64,000 nt of DNA from Amycolatopsis dendrobii (GTDB lineage: Bacteria > Actinomycetota > Actinomycetes > Mycobacteriales > Pseudonocardiaceae), in assembly GCF_014145675.1 (NCBI RefSeq), contig NZ_JACGZW010000024.1:23725-87724 (forward strand). Reading direction: 5' to 3'. Positions 58,574 to 64,000 of the stretch are shown here, piece by piece. The notes beneath the pieces were generated by a model that was given only the letters and a program-made list of their open reading frames with translations, did not search any database and was not told where the DNA came from. Position numbers and translations under genes: made by a program. Every line of letters starts with the position of its first letter. Within the stretch, counting starts at the first letter, position 1.

Positions 58574-58909
58574 TCAGGAATGCGCGATCTTCGGGGTGTC
58601 CCCGTCGGGGTCGATGTAGACGTCGTCGCCCTCGAGCCGCACCGGGTACCGGGCGAGCTGCGCGTGGCCCGGATTGATGCCCTGGCAGGTGGTGAGGTCG
58701 AACGTCCACAGGTGGCTTTTGCACATCAGGGTCTTCTTGTCCAGTTCGCCCTCGACCAGTTCGACCTGCTGGTGCGGGCAGATCGCCTGGGTCGCGACGA
58801 CCTCGCCGCCGTCGAGGTGGGCGATCAGCACTTCCTTGTCCCCCACCTCGAACGACTCCATGTCGCCTTCCCAGACGTCGTCGAGGCTGCACACCCGCAC
58901 GAAACCCAT
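58574..58909 (-). CDS. Rieske-type ferredoxin of the diiron monooxygenase (TmoC-like)
   Basis: A 111-residue Rieske protein. The [2Fe-2S] ligands are CPH at 44-46 and CKSH about 17 residues on. It resembles T4MO TmoC, which passes electrons from the reductase to the hydroxylase; the FEVGDKEVLIAHLDGGEVVATQAICPH start is typical. It is placed last of the six oxygenase genes here, whereas tmo and iso clusters have it third. Confidence 0.88.
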   Translation of the reverse strand: MGFVRVCSLDDVWEGDMESFEVGDKEVLIAHLDGGEVVATQAICPHQQVELVEGELDKKTLMCKSHLWTFDLTTCQGINPGHAQLARYPVRLEGDDVYIDPDGDTPKIAHS

Positions 58910-58924
58910 GCGGAAGCTCCTTTC

Positions 58925-59935
58925 TCAGCTGAACCGGTCGAAATGGAGCCGGTCGGCGGCGAGCCCGCCGTCCAGCACCAGCGCGCGGGCGAGCGCGTCG
59001 GTCATCGCGGGCGGCCCGGCGGCGTAGTAAGTGAAGTCGGTCAGCGCTCCGCCCAGTTTCGCGACCACGGCCTCGTGGACGAATCCTTGGTGCGATCCGG
59101 AATCCGCCGAACCGGGTTCGGAAACCGCGGTGTGCACGTGGAGTGCGCGCAGCCGGCGCCCGGCCATCGCCATCGCTTCCGGAATGTGCAAATCGCGCGG
59201 AGCACGGCCGCCGCAGAACAAATGGACCGTGCGCTCGGCGGCGTCGGCCTGGGCAGCCGCGCCGAGCACGACGCTCACCATCGCGCCGAGTCCGGAACCG
59301 CCTGCGACGCAAACGATGTCGCGGTCGTCGCCGGCACGGTAGTACGCCTGGCCGTACGGGCCGTCCAGCTCGATCGTCTCGCCGAGGCCGAGCCCGTCGA
59401 ACAGGATCGACGTCGCTTTCCCGCCCGGCGACCGTTTGACGACGAATTTCCATTCCCGCTGGCAGTTTCCGAGATTGCTCATCGAGTACGCGCGTTCGAT
59501 GCCGCTGGGGAAGCCGAGCATCGCGTACTGCCCGGCACTGAACGCGGCGTGCTTCTCCGCGACGAACACGAACTCGGCCATGTCGTGCGTGAGCCGGTGC
59601 ACCTCGCGCAGCTGGGCGCGCTGCCGGATCGGACGGTGCGGCGCGGGTTCCGGCACCGAGCTCAGGTCGACGACGCAGTCGCCGGCCGGTTCGCTCTGGC
59701 AGGCCAGCCTGCGGCCTTTGCGCCGGTCGCGGGCGCTGAGCCCGGGCGCGTCCGCCCAGCGCGTGCGGACGTCGCCTTCGAGCAGCTCGTACCGGCAGCT
59801 TCCGCAGGCTCCGCTGTTGCACTCGTAGCTGAGGCCGACCCCCGCGCGGAGGGCGGCACGCAGCAGCGTGTCGCCCTCCGCGCAAGGAAAGCGAACGCCG
59901 GTCCCCCGCAGGAGGACTTGGTGTTCGGTCGTCAT
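58925..59935 (-). CDS. NAD(P)H:ferredoxin reductase of the diiron monooxygenase (TmoF-like)
   Basis: A 336-residue three-domain reductase. A plant-type [2Fe-2S] domain has CNSGACGSC and a later Cys in RLACQSE. The FAD domain has ERAYSMSN, and the NAD-binding domain has VCVAGGSGLGAMVSVV and HLFCGGRAPRDLH. It oxidises NAD(P)H and feeds the Rieske ferredoxin. The start ATG at 59935 is 7 bp after the beta-subunit gene. Confidence 0.88.
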   Translation of the reverse strand: MTTEHQVLLRGTGVRFPCAEGDTLLRAALRAGVGLSYECNSGACGSCRYELLEGDVRTRWADAPGLSARDRRKGRRLACQSEPAGDCVVDLSSVPEPAPHRPIRQRAQLREVHRLTHDMAEFVFVAEKHAAFSAGQYAMLGFPSGIERAYSMSNLGNCQREWKFVVKRSPGGKATSILFDGLGLGETIELDGPYGQAYYRAGDDRDIVCVAGGSGLGAMVSVVLGAAAQADAAERTVHLFCGGRAPRDLHIPEAMAMAGRRLRALHVHTAVSEPGSADSGSHQGFVHEAVVAKLGGALTDFTYYAAGPPAMTDALARALVLDGGLAADRLHFDRFS

Positions 59936-59942
59936 GGCCGGT

Positions 59943-60929
59943 TCAGCCTCCGATGCCGAGCTGCCGCTGGAACGCCCGGACCGCGCCGATCGCGTTCTCC
60001 GCCGCTTCGGCGTTTTCCGCCACCTCCGCGCCGTACGCCTCGATCGCGGCGACCGCGAGCGGCTGCCACTTCGCGACCCACTCGCGCAGCTGCGGCACGT
60101 TCGAGTCCACTTCGGACATCTGCTTGACCAGCGCCTCGGTCCAGCGCCGCGAGCGCTCGCTGTCCCGCAACGCGGATTCGGCCAGCAACGCGTGCAGTAC
60201 GTCGCCGTGCCGCCGGGCGCTGACGCCGAGCTGACGCAGCACGATCTCGTCGAGCGCCGGCTTGGCCACCACGTTCAGCGCGACGAACGCCTCGGCCCAG
60301 TCGAATGTGGTCAGCTGGCGTTCCATCAGCTCGCGGAACCCTTGCCACGCGGGAAGTTCTTCCCACAGCTCGCGTTCGCGCTCGCCGAACCCGGCCGTCG
60401 GATGCGCCTGGCGCAGCTCCGCGGTGCGGTAGGCCACATTGGACAGCCAGCGCAGCGAGTCGGCGGCCTGGAACGCCGCGCAGTTGGCGATTGTGCTGGC
60501 CGGAGCCATGTGCACGAGGTAGGCGCTGGCCATCTGCACGGTGTGCAGCAGGTACCGGCTCGGCGTGTACAGCTGGGCCAGCACCGCGACCCACTCCGGC
60601 GAGAGACCGCGGTCGTGGCCCTCGGCGTCGTGCTGGTCGAGCAGGCCGTCCACATAGGACTCTTGGCCGTCCTGGAGGATGTTGTACGTGCGGTACACCA
60701 GCTCGTCCGGATCGCGGAAAGCGTTCCAGTCCGGGTGCGTGATCGGGCTCTGGTTGCGGTAGCGGCGGTAGTGCTCCGCCATGAACCCGGTGTGCCCGAC
60801 GTCCCACGGCTGCTCGGGGTCGCGGGTGTGCCACAGCAGGTTGGTGGAGACGATCTCGTACTCGCTCGGCTTGCGCCGGCGGGCGGCGAGGTGCCCCCAG
60901 GTCTTGAGCGGCTTGAGCGGGGTGCTCAC
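59943..60929 (-). CDS. Diiron monooxygenase beta subunit (TmoE-like)
   Basis: A 328-residue structural subunit of the hydroxylase. GTG at 60929 is chosen because AAGGAGG lies seven bases upstream and the GTGA overlaps the coupling-protein stop. It has LKTWGHLAARRRKPSEYEIVSTNLLWHT at the start, VQMASAYLVHMAPASTIANCAAFQAADSLRWLSNVAYRTAEL in the middle (ferritin-like helices without a full set of iron ligands) and ALNVVAKPALDEIVLRQLG. It pairs with alpha and gamma in the (alpha-beta-gamma)2 hydroxylase. Confidence 0.87.
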   Translation of the reverse strand: MSTPLKPLKTWGHLAARRRKPSEYEIVSTNLLWHTRDPEQPWDVGHTGFMAEHYRRYRNQSPITHPDWNAFRDPDELVYRTYNILQDGQESYVDGLLDQHDAEGHDRGLSPEWVAVLAQLYTPSRYLLHTVQMASAYLVHMAPASTIANCAAFQAADSLRWLSNVAYRTAELRQAHPTAGFGERERELWEELPAWQGFRELMERQLTTFDWAEAFVALNVVAKPALDEIVLRQLGVSARRHGDVLHALLAESALRDSERSRRWTEALVKQMSEVDSNVPQLREWVAKWQPLAVAAIEAYGAEVAENAEAAENAIGAVRAFQRQLGIGG

Positions 60930-61249
60930 GAGCTGGCCTCCTTGCGGGCGGAAGTGCCCAGGTAGAAGCGGAAGACGTCGCCGCCGGTCTCGATCCGGCC
61001 CACGAACGAGGGCATGATCAGCTCCAGCTCGGACATCTTGAACGGGCGGCCGAGTTCCTCGGCGATGGTCTCGCGGCGCAGGACGCATTCGCCGCCCTCG
61101 ACCTCGACCCGCACGTAGGAGCCGCGGTCGCGGATGTCGACCCGGCAGCCGGGGTTGTCGGTCACCGCGGCGTCGGCGACGGCACGCGCCACCTCGCCGA
61201 CCTGGAGGACCGGGCCGACCGGGTCGGCGATGGGTTCAGCGGTGCTCAT
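60926..61249 (-). CDS. Monooxygenase coupling/effector protein (TmoD-like)
   Basis: A 107-residue cofactor-free protein of the MmoB/TmoD family: VLQVGEVARAVADAAVTDN, VEGGECVLRRETIAEELG and the end LIMPSFVGRIETGGDVFRFYLG match the group. It docks on the hydroxylase and adjusts the active-site channel. It overlaps the gamma gene by 14 bp and the beta gene by 4 bp. Confidence 0.85.
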   Translation of the reverse strand: MSTAEPIADPVGPVLQVGEVARAVADAAVTDNPGCRVDIRDRGSYVRVEVEGGECVLRRETIAEELGRPFKMSELELIMPSFVGRIETGGDVFRFYLGTSARKEASS

Positions 61250-61514
61250 CCGGTCCTCCTCGCTCGAAATAGACTTCGACGCATTCGGTCGGCCCGAGGC
61301 CGGCCGCCGCGACGGTGCTGGCCCGGTCGAACGGCTGCGCGTCGCCCTGGCGGCGCACCCGCAGCGTCCGGCCGGGCTGGTCGGGCACGTGGACGCCGAC
61401 CGAGTTCTCGGCCGCCGCGGCGGCGAGTTCGTCCATCGTGTGCTCGCTGTCCGCGGGGAGCAGTTTGAGCACGAAGTCGCCGTCGAAGTGCACGGCGAGC
61501 GGAATGGTGGCCAT
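61236..61514 (-). CDS. Diiron monooxygenase gamma subunit (TmoB-like)
   Basis: A 92-residue ubiquitin-like subunit: PLAVHFDGDFVLKLLPADSEHTMDELAAAAAENSVGVHV, then LRVRRQGDAQPFDRASTVAAAGLGPTECVEVYFE. This matches TmoB (84 residues in T4MO) with a short extra tail. ATG at 61514 has GGAACG upstream and lies 11 bp after the alpha gene. Confidence 0.85.
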   Translation of the reverse strand: MATIPLAVHFDGDFVLKLLPADSEHTMDELAAAAAENSVGVHVPDQPGRTLRVRRQGDAQPFDRASTVAAAGLGPTECVEVYFERGGPDEHR

Positions 61515-61525
61515 CAGCGTTCCTT

Positions 61526-63022
61526 TCAGCCGGCCTTGACGAGCTGCTTGCGGTAGGTGTCGACCCAGGAGAAGCCGTGCGCGTCGTCGCCGCCCGGGCC
61601 GACCGAGCCGAGGCCCATGTACTCCAGGACGCCGCCGAGGTCCGCGGGCTGGATCTCGCCGCCGAGGAACCGGTCGACCAGGTTCTTGTGGTGCCGGTAG
61701 CGTTCCGGGTCGTCCTCGAAGATCCACTTGTCCACTTCGGACGCGAAGTGGTAGCGCCGTCCTTCGTGGACCAGCGAAATGTCGCGCAGCGTCCGGGAAG
61801 GCGTGCCGACGATCGGCAACTGGGAGACGTTGCAGATGATCGGCAGCGTGCCCGGCACCGTCTTTTCCGGACGGTCGTTGGCGAAGTTGTCGATCAGGAC
61901 GTCCCACACCTTGCCGAACGTGTCGTTCCAGCCCGGGTACTTCTCCTCCAGCCAGTCGCGCTCCTCCGGGCTGACGCCCGCCGCCGGGTCCCACCACAGC
62001 GTCGGCCGCCACGAGTAGGTGCCGAGGTGCTGGCCGTGGTGGTGCTCGGAGATGTCGCGCAGGAAAATGTCCCAGTACCACGGTTTGGAGAGGCCGAGGT
62101 CCTCCAGCGAGCGCATGAACTGGGTGACGATCCATTCCTCCATGAATTCCTTGAAGGACGCCTCGCGCACGTCCAGCGGGACGTAGTAGTCCATCGGAAT
62201 TCCGGACAGGATGGTGAACAGCCGGTACGAACGCCAGAACGCGATGTCGATCTTCTTCTGCGCCTCGTCCTTCTGGCCGTTCTCGATCAGCATCTGCAGC
62301 AGCGGCGTGCCGAGCTGCGCGTGCCGGGCCTCGTCGGACTGGATGCTCTGGATCAGCTTGGAGAACGTGAAGTCCCCGGCTTTCGCCGCGTCGCCGGAGA
62401 GCCCGATGAACTGCAGGTTGGTGAACCCGGTCTCGAACGAGAAGTTCGCGAAAATCGAGGTCGACACGGCGTCGCGGGTCATCATCACGTCGTCGAAGAA
62501 GTGCCGCGCGCCGAGGGTGACCCAGTTGTCGGTGAACATCGCCGCGTGCGACCACTCGAACTGGCGGTCCTTGTTCACGTACTCGTGCGGGAAGTACAGC
62601 TGGATCTGCCCGTGCCGGATCTCGTCCAGCATCCCGAAGGTCGCCATGTTGCGCATGCCCGGCGCCTTCGACCAGCGCACGAACCGCGACTCCTGGAACG
62701 ACGCCCCGTACTCCACGAGCGCCACCGCCGCGTAATGCTCCTTGAGGATGGAAATCCAGCCCGGGTCGGCTTTGTTGTACAAATCCGCGCGTTCCAACGC
62801 AGCCTTCACCGAATACGCCCCGGCGTCCTTCTGCCGCTGAATGTCCACGTATTCGCGATAGCTCACCTTGTACGGCTCGTCATAGGTCGCCCACACCTCG
62901 TCGGGCAACCCCTCGCCACCGGACAGCTCCGGCGGGAACAACTCCGCTTCGGTGACGTAACGCGGAGTCCATTGAGTGTCGCGGGCGATGTCGTACCACT
63001 GTGCTCGGTCCAGCAGAGCCAT
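61526..63022 (-). CDS. Soluble diiron monooxygenase alpha (catalytic) subunit, toluene-4-monooxygenase type
   Basis: A 498-residue hydroxylase subunit collinear with TmoA. The six iron ligands fall at the T4MO positions: Glu104, Glu134 and His137 (LDEIRH), Glu197 (FSFETGF), and Glu231 and His234 (SDEARH). Thr201, the active-site Thr, is kept (TNLQF). Pocket residues differ: position 100 is Val (Ile in T4MO) and 103 is Val (Gly in T4MO). PWYWDIFL and PAAGVSPEERDWLEEKYPGWN are strongly TmoA-like. It inserts oxygen into an aromatic ring or an alkene. Two counted lines of this gene are 57-60% GC, below the window average. AAGGAG precedes the ATG. Confidence 0.92.
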   Translation of the reverse strand: MALLDRAQWYDIARDTQWTPRYVTEAELFPPELSGGEGLPDEVWATYDEPYKVSYREYVDIQRQKDAGAYSVKAALERADLYNKADPGWISILKEHYAAVALVEYGASFQESRFVRWSKAPGMRNMATFGMLDEIRHGQIQLYFPHEYVNKDRQFEWSHAAMFTDNWVTLGARHFFDDVMMTRDAVSTSIFANFSFETGFTNLQFIGLSGDAAKAGDFTFSKLIQSIQSDEARHAQLGTPLLQMLIENGQKDEAQKKIDIAFWRSYRLFTILSGIPMDYYVPLDVREASFKEFMEEWIVTQFMRSLEDLGLSKPWYWDIFLRDISEHHHGQHLGTYSWRPTLWWDPAAGVSPEERDWLEEKYPGWNDTFGKVWDVLIDNFANDRPEKTVPGTLPIICNVSQLPIVGTPSRTLRDISLVHEGRRYHFASEVDKWIFEDDPERYRHHKNLVDRFLGGEIQPADLGGVLEYMGLGSVGPGGDDAHGFSWVDTYRKQLVKAG

Positions 63023-63043
63023 TGCGGGTGCTCCTTGTGGTTT

Positions 63044-63751
63044 TTAGCTGCCGTGCTCGGAACCCAGCGGCCCTTCGCCGCCGGGGTAGACGAAGGACAT
63101 GGCCGGGGAGTAGAACCCGAACGTCACCTGCAAGGGGTGCGCAGGCCGCAACCGGTAGGCGGGATGCTCTTTGTCGAGGAACTCGAAGGATTCGACCGCG
63201 AATTCCTCGGCGATGTCAGCGACGTAGGCATACCTCCCGCTGACGAATTCGCCGCCGCGGCTCGTGATGTACCGCAACTGCCCGGTAACCCGCTGCGGCG
63301 TGCCGATCGTGAGACGCGCGGTAGTACGGATAACAGGCCGCCCCTCGACGACCGTCGTGGCGACCAGCCGATCCCCGTCGAGATCGAGCGTCGTCTCCCC
63401 CGGCGCCCCCGCCGGAACGCCGTGCTCCCGGGCGTAACGGATCATCGGCTCGGAACTGTTGTGGTAATCGGTCCACCACCGCCCCGGAACCCCGGCCTCA
63501 GTGTCCAAGCCGGACAGATTCACGCCGAGATAAGTCAGCGAATAAGCGCCGAACGCGTCGTCCCCTTCGCTGGCCGACGTCTGAGCGTCCCCCTCGACCA
63601 CGTACTGGTTGATGTAGCACGACCGATCAGCGGCCGGCGTGAGCCCCGCCGGAACGAGCTCCGCGACGCCGTCGGGATCCTCAGGTACCCAAACGAGGTA
63701 GAGAGTCCGCGACCCGGTCACCAGCTGCGGCGGATGCAGCGACGTGCCCAT
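63044..63751 (-). CDS. Acetoacetate-decarboxylase-like protein heading the monooxygenase operon
   Basis: A 235-residue protein; ATG at 63751 with GGAGG eight bases upstream is preferred over earlier in-frame codons. It has VWVPEDPDGVAELVPAGLTPAADRSCYINQYVV, a stretch of about 30 residues seen in acetoacetate-decarboxylase-fold proteins, then GAYSLTYLGVNLSGL and LEFLDKEHPAYRLRP-like ending. A catalytic Lys is not evident to me, so it may be a hydratase, aldolase or ligand-binding member of the fold. It is 21 bp upstream of the alpha-subunit gene and is clearly the first gene of the operon. Confidence 0.45.
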   Translation of the reverse strand: MGTSLHPPQLVTGSRTLYLVWVPEDPDGVAELVPAGLTPAADRSCYINQYVVEGDAQTSASEGDDAFGAYSLTYLGVNLSGLDTEAGVPGRWWTDYHNSSEPMIRYAREHGVPAGAPGETTLDLDGDRLVATTVVEGRPVIRTTARLTIGTPQRVTGQLRYITSRGGEFVSGRYAYVADIAEEFAVESFEFLDKEHPAYRLRPAHPLQVTFGFYSPAMSFVYPGGEGPLGSEHGS

Positions 63752-64000
63752 AGGGGTTGCCTCCAGGTTCACCGTTGAACTTGCCCGCCCCGTCCCTCGA
63801 GCGGTGTCCCAAAGACTGCGCGACCGTCCCGCGACCGGGTAGTGCGCAAGTTGGACAACAGTCGGGCCCGGAATGCCAAACCGGAGCACAAACCCACATC
63901 AGCGCAGGTCAGCACCCCATCCAACGATCACCGCAACAACCTTCTGAATCCGTCAAGCCCTCCCAACGCCGTGGGGGCAACCTGAGGAACTCAGAGTCCC
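63752..64000. promoter_or_regulatory. Promoter region of the monooxygenase operon, to the window edge
   Basis: These 249 bases hold no gene I can support. GGTGTCCCAAAG at 63802-63813, about 50 bp before the start codon, matches the left arm of the MimR-type dyad at 13.82 kb in 11 of 12 bases, but the right arm is not conserved. GTTGTCCAAC at about 63851-63860 on the minus strand is a second short dyad-like element. The stretch nearest the edge is unusually A/C-rich on the plus strand. Confidence 0.4.

Noticed and set aside
1..64000. CRISPR arrays, insertion sequences, prophage genes or integration sites
   Set aside because: No regularly spaced direct repeats, transposase or integrase motifs, or tRNA-flanked boundaries were seen on either strand.

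Overview
The window is high-GC DNA (about 70% by eye) with actinomycete habits: many GTG starts, 1-4 bp gene overlaps (ATGA, GTGA), strong GGAGG ribosome sites, and regulators of the LacI, GntR, TetR and NarL/LuxR families. Three hairpins of one family, built on a GGGAAT-NNN-ATTCCC core, lie between convergent genes. I associate this repeat with Amycolatopsis and close Pseudonocardiaceae. The genus call is an inference. No tRNA, rRNA, CRISPR array, insertion sequence or phage gene was found.

Left part (1-22 kb) is a series of catabolic islands: the end of an acyl-CoA dehydrogenase; a GrpB-type protein; a secreted GH18 chitinase-like enzyme with a DasR-like site; two SDR dehydrogenases with an MHS transporter behind a perfect palindrome; a xylobiose-type ABC importer (minus strand) divergent from its LacI repressor and a GH3 beta-glycosidase, with two identical operators exactly 100 bp apart; a MimR-like activator facing an amidohydrolase / DUF59 / alcohol dehydrogenase / ABM-monooxygenase operon that looks like the accessory half of a propane-monooxygenase cluster without the oxygenase; and a quinate/shikimate-to-protocatechuate set (MHS transporter, TetR, shikimate dehydrogenase, dehydroshikimate dehydratase fused to an HPPD-like domain).

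Middle part (22-50 kb): a 1530-residue Rhs/YD-repeat polymorphic toxin with an EndoU/BECR-like tail and no obvious immunity gene; an MBL-fold hydrolase; a GntR-controlled sialic-acid operon (NanT-like transporter, NanA, NanK, NanE); a cytochrome P450 that seems to have lost an internal segment and runs tail-to-tail into a VOC gene; a GNAT enzyme; a membrane-anchored hypothetical; a CPA2 antiporter with a ParB-like partner; a two-component system next to an FtsX-type ABC exporter and a DUF2871 protein; a DHA2 efflux pump with a His-rich metal-binding protein under a CsoR-like site; a three-gene xanthine dehydrogenase operon; and an Eis-like acetyltransferase.

Right part (50.7-63.75 kb) is the most unusual. 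One apparent minus-strand operon of 14 genes starts with an acetoacetate-decarboxylase-like protein and a complete six-component soluble diiron monooxygenase of the toluene-4-monooxygenase type (alpha, gamma, coupling protein, beta, reductase, Rieske ferredoxin). It continues without a break into PxpA (LamB/YcsF), a biotin carrier protein, a biotin carboxylase, PxpB (KipI), PxpC (KipA), a 4-OT-type tautomerase and an SRPBCC protein. Just beyond a hairpin lie an amidase with an AtzG/GatC-like partner and a TetR repressor, divergent from an MBL-fold hydrolase over nested operator palindromes. Biotin carboxylase, carrier and KipI/KipA match, as separate genes, the parts of urea carboxylase, and the amidase matches the usual second step. 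I infer a pathway that oxygenates a ring or alkene substrate and opens an amide, lactam or ureido bond by ATP- and biotin-dependent carboxylation followed by hydrolysis. This exact combination is not one I recognise.
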